Shown here: positions 54,625 to 63,056 of the stretch, piece after piece | Numbering within the stretch: position 1 is the first letter of the stretch | How the letters are laid out: each line of letters begins with the position of its first letter | Source of the DNA: JALHVH01 sp964585685 | GTDB taxonomy: Bacteria; Acidobacteriota; Aminicenantia; Aminicenantales; Saccharicenantaceae | Assembly (NCBI GenBank): GCA_964585685.1 | Contig: CAZPEP010000052.1 | Location: 1 to 64,000, forward strand | Direction: 5' to 3' | Length of the DNA: 64,000 bases | Made by a program: the position numbers and the translations under genes | Notes under the pieces: generated by a model | Databases searched by the model: none | What the model saw: the letters and a program-made list of their open reading frames with translations, nothing else | Told to the model about the DNA's origin: nothing

Positions 54625-55457
54625 GTGTTGCCCATTCTCACGCTCACGTAAATATGGACGAGCAGGATCAGAAACATGAGGACGACGAAGGGGGTGTGGA
54701 GGAGATGCCAGTAATGCAGGATCTTCTGGGTCTTGTCCAAAAACTCTTTTCTCCTTATCAATTTCTGGCGCTTCACGACGAGCCTCAGCAATTTCCTCCG
54801 CTCGCTGAAGTTCAGGGCCCGGGCCTTCTTCAGGGTCCTCTTGAACGCGGCCCGGAGTCTGGCCGTTTCTCTGCCCATCCACAAGGACCCCGAGGCCGTC
54901 GGGCGGATGCCCTTCTCCAAGTCGGCCAGGCGTTCCCACAACGGATGCCCGCCGGGAAGCCGTTTTCTAAGCTCATAGGTGATGCCGATCTCTTCCGCTT
55001 CGAGCTCGATCCGGTTGAGTTCCATTCCCGAGATGGAGCGGGGAATGGCCTGGTAGATATAGCGTCCGATGATGCCGCTCACGACAACGAGCGTCATGGC
55101 CCAAAAGCATATGCCTACGAGCCCGGAGAACTCGAAAACCGTGTGAAACAGGACGAGGACCGGGCCGGAAAGCCCGAGGAAGATGTGGACCTCGAGCCAA
55201 TCGTTCAAGTTCCCCCAACTCCGCATGAACCGCAGACGCTTGCGCAGGGAGTACGCGAGGAGCGTGACCATGAAGAGGGTGCCGAGGATCCCCAGGAGAT
55301 GGCCCACGGATCCGCTCTGGCGCAAGACAGGGTGCAGGGGCAGGCGGATCCTTCTCCCGGGCGGAGCGAGATAATAATCCCTTCCAAAATAGAACAAGCC
55401 GGCGACGGCCAGAAAGGCTATGCCATAAGCGGCCTTGAGGCCGGTCCTTATTCTCAT
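54612..55457 (-). CDS. Cytochrome-b-like membrane protein
   Basis: A 281-residue protein with five or six hydrophobic helices and paired histidines suited to haem b: HLLG in helix 2, EVHIFLGLSGPVLVLFHTVF with two His 14 apart, and HYWHLLHTPFVVLMFLILLVHIYVS in the last helices. This pattern resembles the membrane anchors of ferric-reductase-like and di-haem quinone enzymes. A basic cytoplasmic loop lies between about 150 and 240. It overlaps the FeS/FAD gene by 13 bases. The pair probably moves electrons across the membrane toward c-type haems. No named family is recognised with certainty. Confidence 0.7.
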   Translation of the reverse strand: MRIRTGLKAAYGIAFLAVAGLFYFGRDYYLAPPGRRIRLPLHPVLRQSGSVGHLLGILGTLFMVTLLAYSLRKRLRFMRSWGNLNDWLEVHIFLGLSGPVLVLFHTVFEFSGLVGICFWAMTLVVVSGIIGRYIYQAIPRSISGMELNRIELEAEEIGITYELRKRLPGGHPLWERLADLEKGIRPTASGSLWMGRETARLRAAFKRTLKKARALNFSERRKLLRLVVKRQKLIRRKEFLDKTQKILHYWHLLHTPFVVLMFLILLVHIYVSVRMGNTWIL

Positions 55458-55642
55458 GATGTCACAGCGGCTCGTTTTCAGGTTTCTGCCCGGTCAATGG
55501 TCCGCGGCAGTCCCGGTCATTATCCCACGCCGGACCATCGGCTTCAAGGGATGGGCTCTCAGGAAGCTGGAGAGATCGAGGGCCGTTCCAGCGCCCTGCT
55601 GTAAAATCGAATCGGCGAAGCTAAGATGGATGGACTTTCATC

Positions 55643-55826
55643 ATGACGAAGACGATCCGCGCCGCGCTCTTGGTCGTATTCTTCTCGGCCGAGCGACGAC
55701 CTCATCCGGGTCCTTCTCGATCCGTTCAAGGACAAGCGGTCCGCCTACATCTTCTTCGTCAACCCGCTCGGCGCCGTTCTCGCCATGCCGGTACCCGACC
55801 TTCCCCGCACGGTCCAGGAACAATAG
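55643..55826 (+). pseudogene. Remnant of a DUF5916/CBM9-like exported protein
   Basis: ATG at 55643 codes a signal-peptide-like start (MTKTIRAALLVVFFSA). After a frame shift the next frame reads PSDDLIRVLLDPFKDKRSAY and then IFFVNPLGAV, closely like the CBM9-type region of DUF5916 proteins (DxDxLxVxLDtFxDxRnAYxFxxNPxG). A stop follows at 55824. The normal protein is many hundreds of residues, so nearly all of it has been deleted. Confidence 0.45.
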
Positions 55827-55881
55827 CCGCTCCAGGGCCGGCAGCGGCCGGACCAGGTTGCGCCCCAGGGCGGGGAATCAT

Positions 55882-56192
55882 TCAGGGCCGAAAGACGGAA
55901 AGCCGCAATTCGCGGATAGGGCGGAAATGCCGCTGATCGCCGGTGCAGAGAGGGAGATGATTCTCCGCGGCGATGGCCGATGTTCTCGGTCAGCGGGAGG
56001 ACGCTGATCGCGCATTCCTTGAGGAAGTCCTTTATAAGACGGGTTTCGCCCTTGTCGGCCGCGCCCTGAAGGAGTTCCATGAAACCGACCACGGATATGG
56101 CGCGGTCGGCATCCTGATCGATCAACCGGGCCGCTTTGGCCCCCCCCCCTGAAAAACCGGATGAGGACGTTCGGAAGGACGAAGCCCAGCAC
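55882..56192 (-). pseudogene. Disrupted PIN-domain (VapC-like) toxin gene
   Basis: Minus strand pieces in different frames give the parts of a PIN-domain protein in order. NVLIRFFRG comes first, then after a run of ten G (56140-56149) LIDQDADRAISVVGFMELL, RLIKDFLKEC and LPLTENIGHR. After a further shift come IAAENHLPLCTGDQRHF and a stop at 55882. About 25 residues between GHR and IAAEN are missing, and the first catalytic Asp is not seen. No antitoxin gene is visible beside it. Confidence 0.55.
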
Positions 56193-56266
56193 CGCGGCGT
56201 CCAGATCCGCAGGGACTTCGATTCTTTTCTAAGTGTCCCCCGAGCGATCCGGACCGGCCGCAGCGG

Positions 56267-56962
56267 CTATCCGAGCCTCACGTCGACGGCCTTCCAATCG
56301 ATATTCTTGAAGAACGCCTCTATGTAGTCGGCCCTCTTGATCCCGTAGTCCGTCATGTAAGCGTGCTCGAAGACGTCCATGACCAGAAGGGGCACGCAAC
56401 CCGCCGGGTGGGCGACGTCGTGCTCATTGATCCAGCAGTTGAACATCCGGCCGGAGGACGGGTCCAGGTACAGAACGACCCAGCCGATGCCGCGCATGGC
56501 GCCGGTCGCCCGGAAGTCCTTCTCCCAGGCCTCGAGGCTTCCGAATTCCGCAGCGAGCTTGCCCGCGAGCTTTCCGGCCGCGTCGATTCCGGCCTTGCCG
56601 CCCAGGTTTCCGAAGTAGAGCTCATGGAGCCGCATGCCGTCCCACTCCCACCCCAGCCGCCGCTTGAGCTCGGCGTACTCGGGCGTCCCCGTCTTCCCAT
56701 CCTTGAGCATCTGGGCCAGCGTGTCGAGGACCTTGTTGGTGTTCGTCACGTAGCCCCCGTACAGGGTGAAATGATTCTTCAGGAGCGTCTCGCTGAACCC
56801 GGACATCCCAATGAGCTTCGAAAATTCCTTTGCCACGTAAGCCATTGTTTCTTTCTCCTTTGCGCTTTTTTGTGTCCCCGGGGAGCGGAATCCCAGCCAG
56901 AGACGGGCCGTTCCTCCCAGGCCGAGAATTGCCAAGAATTCTCGTCTGTTCGAGATCATCAT
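56267..56962 (-). CDS. Fe/Mn superoxide dismutase with Tat-like leader
   Basis: Superoxide dismutase of the iron/manganese fold, 231 residues from the first ATG. Metal ligands appear in KNHFTLYGGY, LHELYFGNL and MDVFEHAY (Asp and His). WINEHDVAHPAG precedes them. The first 39 residues contain NRREFLAILGLGG, a twin-arginine (Tat) type leader, which would export the folded enzyme. An internal ATG at 56845 (MAYVAKEFSKL) has its own strong site AAAGGAG and would give a 192-residue cytoplasmic form, the normal SOD size. Both starts may be used. A good promoter lies at 56977-57005. Confidence 0.92.
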   Translation of the reverse strand: MMISNRREFLAILGLGGTARLWLGFRSPGTQKSAKEKETMAYVAKEFSKLIGMSGFSETLLKNHFTLYGGYVTNTNKVLDTLAQMLKDGKTGTPEYAELKRRLGWEWDGMRLHELYFGNLGGKAGIDAAGKLAGKLAAEFGSLEAWEKDFRATGAMRGIGWVVLYLDPSSGRMFNCWINEHDVAHPAGCVPLLVMDVFEHAYMTDYGIKRADYIEAFFKNIDWKAVDVRLG

Positions 56963-56976
56963 TTCCCTCTGCCTAA

Positions 56977-57005
56977 ATACTACCGGAAAAGTAGGCTATC
57001 TTCAA
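56977..57005 (-). promoter_or_regulatory. Promoter of superoxide dismutase gene
   Basis: Minus strand TTGAAG (57000-57005), 17-base spacer, TAGTAT (56977-56982), about 15 bases before the first ATG. Confidence 0.6.
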
Positions 57006-57044
57006 GTCCCGCGGCAAGGCAGGCTAGGATCCCGCCTTTAGCAA

Positions 57045-57090
57045 GGGGGGGGGGGCAGGAAATCCCCCCGACCCCCCTTTAGGAAAGGGG
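57045..57090. repeat. GC-rich hairpin repeat after recA
   Basis: A run of 11 G (57045-57055) is followed by AAATCCCCCC (57060-57069) and CCCCCCTTT-AGG-AAAGGGG (57072-57090). The core is the same as that of the block at 9061-9210, placing both in one dispersed family. Confidence 0.65.
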
Positions 57091-57110
57091 AGTAATTTCC
57101 GAACGAGGGG

Positions 57111-58193
57111 CTACTTGGACCGTGGTTTGCCTTCAGCTTTCGCCTCGGGCTTTTCCTCGGCCTTGTCGTCGGCCTCGGCCGGGCCGAGCCCGACCTTGGC
57201 CCGGATCTCGGCCTCGAGCTTGGCGGCCATCTCCTTGTTCTCCTTGAGGAGCTTCTTGACGTTGTCCCGCCCCTGGCCGAGGCGTTCGCCCTTGTAAGAG
57301 TACCAGGTCCCGGTCCGCTCCAGGATGCCGTGGTCCAGGCCGCAGTCGACAAGGTCCCCTTCCCGGGAGATCCCCTCGCCGAAGATGATGTCGAATTGGG
57401 ATTCGCGAAAGGGCGGGGCCATCTTGTTCTTGACGATCTTGACCTTGACCCGGTTGCCGACGGTGACGTCGCCGTCCTTGATGGTCGCCAGCCGGCGGAT
57501 GTCGATGCGCATCGAGGAGTAGAACTTCAGCGCCCGCCCGCCCGTCGTCGTCTCCGGGTTGCCGATGAACATGCCGATCTTCTCCCGAAGCTGGTTGATG
57601 AAGATGAAGCACGTTTTGGAGCGGGCGACGATGGCCGTGAGCTTGCGCAGGGCCTGGGACATCAGGCGCGCCTGGAGGCCCATGTGGGCGTCGCCCATCT
57701 CGCCCTCGAGCTCGGCCTTGGGCACCAGGGCCGCCACGGAATCCACGACGATAACGTCGACGGCACCGCTCCGGACGAGGACCTCGGCGATCTCCAGAGC
57801 CTGCTCACCGTAGTCGGGCTGGGAGATGAGGAGGTTATCGATATCGATGCCGATCTTGGCCGCATATTTGGGGTCCATGGCATGTTCGGCGTCGATAAAG
57901 GCCGCCTGACCGCCCCTCTTCTGAGCCTCGGCGATGACGTGGAGGGCCAGTGTCGTCTTGCCTGTAGCCTCGGGCCCGTAGATCTCGACGACGCGACCTC
58001 TCGGGAAGCCCCCGATGCCCAGGCTCAGGTCGAAGGCGATGGATCCGGTCGGGATGGCGTCGACCGGGACGGCGGCGCCCTTCTGGCCGAGCCGCATCAC
58101 ACTGCCCTTGCCGAACTGCTTCTCGATCTGGGACAGAGCGGCCTCGATGGCCTTGCCCTTGGACGTCTGTTTCTCGGTCTCTTCGTCTTTCAT
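57111..58193 (-). CDS. recA: Recombinase RecA
   Basis: DNA strand-exchange and SOS co-protease protein, 360 residues. Walker A GPEATGKTTLALH, IDAEHAMDPKYA, VIVVDSVAALVPKAELEGEMGD, LMSQALRKLT, FINQLREKIGMFIGNPETTTGG (L2 loop) and LKFYSSMRIDIRR are all present. The C terminus is Lys/Glu/Ala-rich (after GLGPAEADDK). ATG at 58193 follows AGGAGG; 12 earlier in-frame codons are rejected. It lies 55 bases after fhs; no clear LexA box is visible in that gap. Confidence 0.98.
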   Translation of the reverse strand: MKDEETEKQTSKGKAIEAALSQIEKQFGKGSVMRLGQKGAAVPVDAIPTGSIAFDLSLGIGGFPRGRVVEIYGPEATGKTTLALHVIAEAQKRGGQAAFIDAEHAMDPKYAAKIGIDIDNLLISQPDYGEQALEIAEVLVRSGAVDVIVVDSVAALVPKAELEGEMGDAHMGLQARLMSQALRKLTAIVARSKTCFIFINQLREKIGMFIGNPETTTGGRALKFYSSMRIDIRRLATIKDGDVTVGNRVKVKIVKNKMAPPFRESQFDIIFGEGISREGDLVDCGLDHGILERTGTWYSYKGERLGQGRDNVKKLLKENKEMAAKLEAEIRAKVGLGPAEADDKAEEKPEAKAEGKPRSK

Positions 58194-58248
58194 GGATTCC
58201 TCCTGGCGTGTTCTTTCCCGTTGTTTCATGGCGTATTCCTTGAGGCGT

Positions 58249-59922
58249 TCAAAATAGTCCCGTGATTTCCCCGTTCCCGTCGACGTCGATCCGTTCGGCG
58301 GCCGGCGCCTTCGGGAGGCCGGGCATCGTCATGATGTCGCCGCAGAGGGCGACAACGAAGCCGGCGCCCGACTTCAGGACGACGTCGGTCACGACGAGCG
58401 TGAAGCCCGTCGGCCGGCCGGCAAGCTGGGCGTTGTCGGAGAGAGAATATTGCGTTTTGGCGATGCAGACGGGAAGTCTTCCGAACCCGTCCTTTTCTAA
58501 CTTCTCTAACTTCCTCTTCGCCCGGGGCTCGAGGCGGATGCCCGCGGCCCCGTAGATCTTGAGGGCGATGGTCTCGACCTTCCCGGCGAGCGGCATCTCC
58601 AGGGGGTAGAGGAGCTCGAACCGGTTTGCGTCCCCGTCGATGGCCGCCAGGACTTCCTTGGCCAATTCGACGCCCCCCTCCCCTCCCTTTCCGTGGACGT
58701 CGCTTAGGGCGGACCGGACGCCCAGCGCCCCGCAGAAGGCCTGGAAGACGGCCGTTTCGGCCACCGTGTCCGTCGGGAAGACGTTGAGCGCGACGACAAA
58801 CGGGACGCCGAAGGTCCTCAGGATCTCGACGTGCTTGCCGAGGTTCTCCAGACCCTTTTCGACCGCCGTGGCGTTCTCCTTGTTGACGTCGGCCGGCTTG
58901 ACCCCGCCGTGGAGCTTGAGGGCTCGAAGCGTGGCCACGAGGACGGTGGCGGACGGAGGCGGAACGTGCCCCGTGCGGACGACGATGTCGAAGAACTTCT
59001 CCGCCCCCAGATCGGAAGCGAACCCCGTCTCCGTGACCAGATAATCAACCAGCCCGAGCCCGAGGCGCGTCGCGATCACGGAATTCGTCCCGTGGGCGAT
59101 ATTGGCGAAGGGCCCTCCGTGAATGAGGGCGGGCGTTCCTTCGAGAGTCTGGACGATGTTGGGGTTGATGGCGGCCTTGAGCAGGGCGGTCATGGCCCCG
59201 GCGGCCTTGATGTCCCTGGCAAAGACCGGCTTGCCGGAGGGCGAATCGCCGATGTGAATGGCCCCGAGCCGAGACTTCAGGTCCGCCAAGTCCTTGGCGA
59301 GGCAGAAGATGGCCATGACCTCGGAGGCGGCCGTGATGTCGAACCCCGTCTGCCGGGCGATCCCCTTGAGCGGCTCCCCGATGCCGACGACGATGTCTCG
59401 GAGGACCCGGTCGTCCATGTCCAGAACCCTCTTCCAGGTCACGGACCGGGCGTCGAGGGGACCGCAGGACCCGTCGAACTGGAGCCGGTTGTCCACCATG
59501 GCGGCCAGAAGGTTGTGAGCCGAAGTGATGGCGTGCATGTCGCCCGTGAAATGGAGGTTGATGTCGTCGGCGGGAGCGACCTGGGCCCTCCCTCCCCCGG
59601 TGGCCCCGCCCTTGAGGCCGAACACGGGGCCCAGGGACGGTTCCCTCAGGGCGACGGCGGATCTCTTCCCCAGCCGGCGCAGGGCGTCGGCGAGGCCGAT
59701 GGCCGTCGTCGTCTTCCCCTCCCCGGCCGTCGTCGGGGTCATGGCGGTGACCATGACGAGCTTCCCCCGCCCGTCGGGCAAGGGCGGGAGTTTTTCGAAC
59801 AGGACCTTGGCCTTGACGCGTCCGTACGGCACAAGGAATTCCTCCCCGATGCCAAGCTCGGCGGCGACCTCGCGGATGGGCCTCAACGCGACGGCGCTCG
59901 CGATCTCCCTGTCGTTAAGCAT
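58249..59922 (-). CDS. fhs: Formate-tetrahydrofolate ligase
   Basis: Joins formate to tetrahydrofolate using ATP, making 10-formyl-THF for purine synthesis or the Wood-Ljungdahl methyl branch. The protein has 557 residues, normal length. Landmarks are TAMTPTTAGEGKTTTAIGLADAL (P-loop), LREPSLGPVFGLKGGATGGGRAQV, NLHFTGDMHAITSAHNLL, GGPFANIAHGTNS and GAGFVVALCGDIMTMPGLPK. GGAGAGGTGT precedes the ATG. Other acetogenic or C1 genes are not in the window, so direction of use cannot be stated. Confidence 0.97.
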   Translation of the reverse strand: MLNDREIASAVALRPIREVAAELGIGEEFLVPYGRVKAKVLFEKLPPLPDGRGKLVMVTAMTPTTAGEGKTTTAIGLADALRRLGKRSAVALREPSLGPVFGLKGGATGGGRAQVAPADDINLHFTGDMHAITSAHNLLAAMVDNRLQFDGSCGPLDARSVTWKRVLDMDDRVLRDIVVGIGEPLKGIARQTGFDITAASEVMAIFCLAKDLADLKSRLGAIHIGDSPSGKPVFARDIKAAGAMTALLKAAINPNIVQTLEGTPALIHGGPFANIAHGTNSVIATRLGLGLVDYLVTETGFASDLGAEKFFDIVVRTGHVPPPSATVLVATLRALKLHGGVKPADVNKENATAVEKGLENLGKHVEILRTFGVPFVVALNVFPTDTVAETAVFQAFCGALGVRSALSDVHGKGGEGGVELAKEVLAAIDGDANRFELLYPLEMPLAGKVETIALKIYGAAGIRLEPRAKRKLEKLEKDGFGRLPVCIAKTQYSLSDNAQLAGRPTGFTLVVTDVVLKSGAGFVVALCGDIMTMPGLPKAPAAERIDVDGNGEITGLF

Positions 59923-59961
59923 ACACCTCTCCTACACCGGCAGTTTACCTTTTTTCGCCCC

Positions 59962-60702
59962 TCATCTCAAGCCGTCGACAAACGTCCGGTTGTACTCATC
60001 GATAAGGCCTCGGTCGGCGAACGAATAGTAGCGGTTGTTCCCTATCACGATATGATCCAGGACCTTGATCTGCATAACACCCGCGGCGAAGACCAAGTCC
60101 CGGGTAATCTCCCGGTCACAAAGCGAGGGCTCGGGGTCGCCCGAGGGGTGGTTGTGGACGAAGATGAGGGACGACGCTTCGTACCGGAGCGCGTCGCGGA
60201 TGACCTCCCGGGGGTAGACGGCGCTCGAATCAACCGTCCCTTCGAACAGGGTCTTCTCCTCTATGATCTGGTTCTTCGTGTCCAGGAAGATGACCTTGAA
60301 CTGCTCCTTCCGGAGCTCCCGCAGGGAGTGGTAAAGGTAATCGAACACCTCCCTCGAGGAATGGCAAACGGGTCGGCTCATCATCCGTTCCCTCAGGAAC
60401 CGCCGGGAGACCTCCTGGACGAGCTTCAGGCCGAAGACGTTGTGGGGTCCGATGCCGCCGACCCTCTGGAGGTCGCGGGGCGAGGCCTCGAGGACCCCAT
60501 GGAAGGTCTTGAACTCCTTAAGCGCCTCCCGGGCCTGCGACTTGCAGTCACGGCGGGGCGTGCCCAAGGTCAGGAGGAGCTCGATGATCTCGGCGTCAAG
60601 GAACCCCGAGAGCCCCCCCTTGAGGAATTTCTCCCTCAGCCGGCTCCGGTGCCCGTTCGGGTCTGCGCCCACTTCCGCGGCTGCGTTCCGCTCATTGCCC
60701 AT
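59962..60702 (-). CDS. radC: RadC/JAB-domain protein (UPF0758)
   Basis: The 246-residue protein has the RadC arrangement: an N-terminal helix-hairpin-helix-like part (RLREKFLKGGLSGFLDAEIIELLL, then LQRVGGIGPHNVFGLKL) and a C-terminal JAB metallo-domain with the JAMM motif FVHNHPSGDPEPSLCD (HxH...D) and the upstream Glu in LFEGTVDSS. The original DNA-repair assignment of RadC is known to be doubtful; a metal-dependent peptidase or nuclease role is open. ATG at 60702 is used. It is 39 bases upstream of fhs in the same direction. Confidence 0.93.
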   Translation of the reverse strand: MGNERNAAAEVGADPNGHRSRLREKFLKGGLSGFLDAEIIELLLTLGTPRRDCKSQAREALKEFKTFHGVLEASPRDLQRVGGIGPHNVFGLKLVQEVSRRFLRERMMSRPVCHSSREVFDYLYHSLRELRKEQFKVIFLDTKNQIIEEKTLFEGTVDSSAVYPREVIRDALRYEASSLIFVHNHPSGDPEPSLCDREITRDLVFAAGVMQIKVLDHIVIGNNRYYSFADRGLIDEYNRTFVDGLR

Positions 60703-60748
60703 CCCATAAATACAGGACGGCGGAACCCGCCCGATTTTCTCGGGCCCT

Positions 60749-62530
60749 TCAGTCCCGGTACAGGGTGTCGATGAGGGCCTTGTATTTCTGTTCGACGATG
60801 GATCGGCGGACCTTGAGGGTGGGCGTCATCTCGCCCGCCTCGATCTCGAAATCCCTGTCGAGAAGCGCGATTCTCTTGATCCGCTCGTAGGGGGCGAGGT
60901 TCGGAGTGCTCCGGCCGACCTCGGCCAGCAGGAAGTTGCGGACCTCGTCCCGGGCGACGAGATCGGACCGGCTCCCGAAGGGGATGTTCCCGGTCCGTGC
61001 GTATGCCTCGAGCTTCTCGAAGTTCGGCACGATGAGAGCCGATATGAATTTACGGTTCCCGCCTACGACGACGGCGTTCGCGATATAGGGGTTCGTTTTC
61101 AGGATGTTCTCGATCGGCTGGGGCGCCACGTTCTTGCCCCCGGCTGTGACGATAAGGTCCTTCTTCCGGTCGGTGATGAGCAGGAATCCCTCGTCGTCCA
61201 GCCGGCCGATATCCCCGGTCTTAAACCAGCCGCCTTCCATGGCCTCCCGCGTTTCGGCCTCCTTTTTGTAGTAACCCTTCATCAGGTTGGGTCCCCGCGT
61301 CAGGATCTCTCCGTCGGAGGCGATGCTGACCTCGACCCCCGGGATGGGCCGGCCCACGGTCCCGAACTTGACCCCCTCGATCGTGTTGCAGGCAACGACC
61401 GGAGAGGTCTCGGTCAGCCCGTAGCCCTCGATGACCGTCAGACCCAGGGTGTAGAAGAATTCGGCGATGTCCTTCGACAGAGGCGCCCCGCCGGAGACGA
61501 AGAACCGGACTCGACCGCCCGTCTTCTCGATGATCTTGGAATAGACGAGCTTCCGGGCGAGCCCGTGTTGGAACGCGAGGAACCCGGGCACGGGCTCGCG
61601 GCGGAGCCGCTTCGCGGCGTGCTTCTTCCCCACTCCGATGGCCCAGAAGAAGATCTTCTTCTTCAGGCCGGGACCGGCCAGGACCTGGTCGATGACCCGG
61701 GCATAGATCTTGTCGAAGAGCCGCGGGACGCTGACCATGATGGTCGGGCGGGCCTCGATCAGGTTCTCGGCCACTGTCTCGATGCTCTCGGCGTAAGCGA
61801 TGGTGGCCCCGACATAGAGGAAGGCGAACATGCACATCCGTTCGAGGACGTGGGACAGGGGGAGGAACGATAGGATGCGGTCCGTGTCCGTGAATTCGAC
61901 GATGGACCGGAGGGCCTTGATGTTATGGACGAAGTTGGCATGGGTCAGCATGACGCCTTTGGGGACGCCCGTCGTCCCCGATGTGTAGATGATGGACGCG
62001 AGGTCGTCGGGCTTGACCGCCAGGGCCAGGGTCTCGAACTCGTCCCCCCGGCTCGCGGCGTAGGTCCGCCCCCGGTCGATGAGCTCGGCAAGCGGCATGG
62101 CCCCTTCGACCCCTTCCGGGTCGAACGCAACGTAATGGGCGACCTTGTCCAGGTGGTTCCGGATGGCCGCGATCCTTGGCCAGAGCTCGCGGTTCGAGCT
62201 GAAGACGACCTTGGCGTCCGAGTCGTCGACGATATACTTGATCTGGTCCGACATCAGGGTCGGGTAGATAGGGACGACGATGGCCCCGAGGCACTGGACG
62301 GCGAAGTCCGTCATCGTCCACTCGGGTCTATTTTCGGAGAGGATGACGATCTTGTCCCCCGGCCCGATCCCCAAGGATCTCAGCCCGAGGGCGGTGTTCC
62401 TCACGCGGTCCAGGATCTCCCGGGAGGACAGGTTGACGTACGCCCCCCCCTTCTTGAACATCATCAGGTCGTCCTTGGGGTAGGTCCTGACGGTATTGAG
62501 GAACAGCTGACTGATGGTTTCGACGGCCAT
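60749..62530 (-). CDS. Long-chain acyl-CoA synthetase (AMP-forming)
   Basis: ANL-family ligase of 593 residues activating long-chain fatty acids. It is of the bacterial/eukaryotic FAA1-FadD15 type: N-terminal ETISQLFLNTVRTYPKDDLM, P-loop YTSGTTGVPKGVMLTHANF, SFLPLSHVLERM, SGGAPLSKDIAEFFYTLG, EGYGLTETSPVVACN, FKTGDIGRLDDEGFL and ITDRKKDLIVTAGGKNVAPQPIEN. ATG at 62530 follows AAGGAGAAGGAC. It lies ten bases after the ogt gene and may be co-transcribed. It differs clearly from the short-chain ligase at 26670-28373. Confidence 0.94.
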   Translation of the reverse strand: MAVETISQLFLNTVRTYPKDDLMMFKKGGAYVNLSSREILDRVRNTALGLRSLGIGPGDKIVILSENRPEWTMTDFAVQCLGAIVVPIYPTLMSDQIKYIVDDSDAKVVFSSNRELWPRIAAIRNHLDKVAHYVAFDPEGVEGAMPLAELIDRGRTYAASRGDEFETLALAVKPDDLASIIYTSGTTGVPKGVMLTHANFVHNIKALRSIVEFTDTDRILSFLPLSHVLERMCMFAFLYVGATIAYAESIETVAENLIEARPTIMVSVPRLFDKIYARVIDQVLAGPGLKKKIFFWAIGVGKKHAAKRLRREPVPGFLAFQHGLARKLVYSKIIEKTGGRVRFFVSGGAPLSKDIAEFFYTLGLTVIEGYGLTETSPVVACNTIEGVKFGTVGRPIPGVEVSIASDGEILTRGPNLMKGYYKKEAETREAMEGGWFKTGDIGRLDDEGFLLITDRKKDLIVTAGGKNVAPQPIENILKTNPYIANAVVVGGNRKFISALIVPNFEKLEAYARTGNIPFGSRSDLVARDEVRNFLLAEVGRSTPNLAPYERIKRIALLDRDFEIEAGEMTPTLKVRRSIVEQKYKALIDTLYRD

Positions 62531-62540
62531 GTCCTTCTCC

Positions 62541-63044
62541 TTATTTCTTTTCGTGGGCAAGAAGCCATTCCTTGCGCCGAAGTCCTCCGCCGTACCCGGT
62601 CAGGCCGCCGTCTGCCCCGATGACCCGGTGGCAGGGGACGACGATCGAGACGGGATTCCTATGGTTAGCTCCGCCGACGGCCCGCGTGGAACGGGGATTC
62701 CCCAGCGCGGCCGCAATGTCGCGGTAAGCGACGGTCCGGCCGAACGGGACCTTGAGGAGCTCGTTCCAGACCCACTTCTGGAACGGCGTCCCCCGGAGGT
62801 CGAGTCTAAGAGTGAAGGCCCGGCGCCGGCCGGAGAAATACTCCTCGAGCTGGCGGAAGCATTCCTTCAGGCAGGGCGCCGGCCGGCCCGCGGGGACGGC
62901 GCTCCGTTCGGAGAATTCGATCGACAGGATCCCCTCCTCGGTCCCGGCGACCTCGAGGGGTCCTATGGGGGATTCATAAAGAGCCTTAAAGACCGCGGCC
63001 CGTGAGCTCTTCTCCACAGGAGCTCGCTGCGTACGTACCGCCAT
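62541..63044 (-). CDS. ogt: Methylated-DNA-protein-cysteine methyltransferase
   Basis: Suicide DNA-repair protein that takes O6-alkyl groups from guanine onto its own cysteine. It has 167 residues, usual for Ogt. GTPFQKWVWNELLKVPFGRTVAY begins the DNA-binding part. The active site is IVVPCHRVIG, preceded by RAVGGANHRNP (helix-turn-helix and Asn hinge), and GYGGGLRRKEWLLAHE ends it. No Ada-type regulatory domain is present. It follows the NYN gene by 12 bases. Confidence 0.95.
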   Translation of the reverse strand: MAVRTQRAPVEKSSRAAVFKALYESPIGPLEVAGTEEGILSIEFSERSAVPAGRPAPCLKECFRQLEEYFSGRRRAFTLRLDLRGTPFQKWVWNELLKVPFGRTVAYRDIAAALGNPRSTRAVGGANHRNPVSIVVPCHRVIGADGGLTGYGGGLRRKEWLLAHEKK

Positions 63045-63056
63045 GGCCGGCCCGGC

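Noticed and set aside
55641..55823. Minus-strand frame with GKVGYRHG resembling a transposase end
   Set aside because: It is antisense to the clearer DUF5916-like fragment and lacks further transposase motifs.
58194..58248. LexA/SOS box before recA
   Set aside because: A GAAC is present but no matching GTTC half or CTGT-N8-ACAG pattern.
58831..60774. 647-codon open frame on the plus strand
   Set aside because: Runs antisense through fhs and radC; composition typical of a shadow frame.
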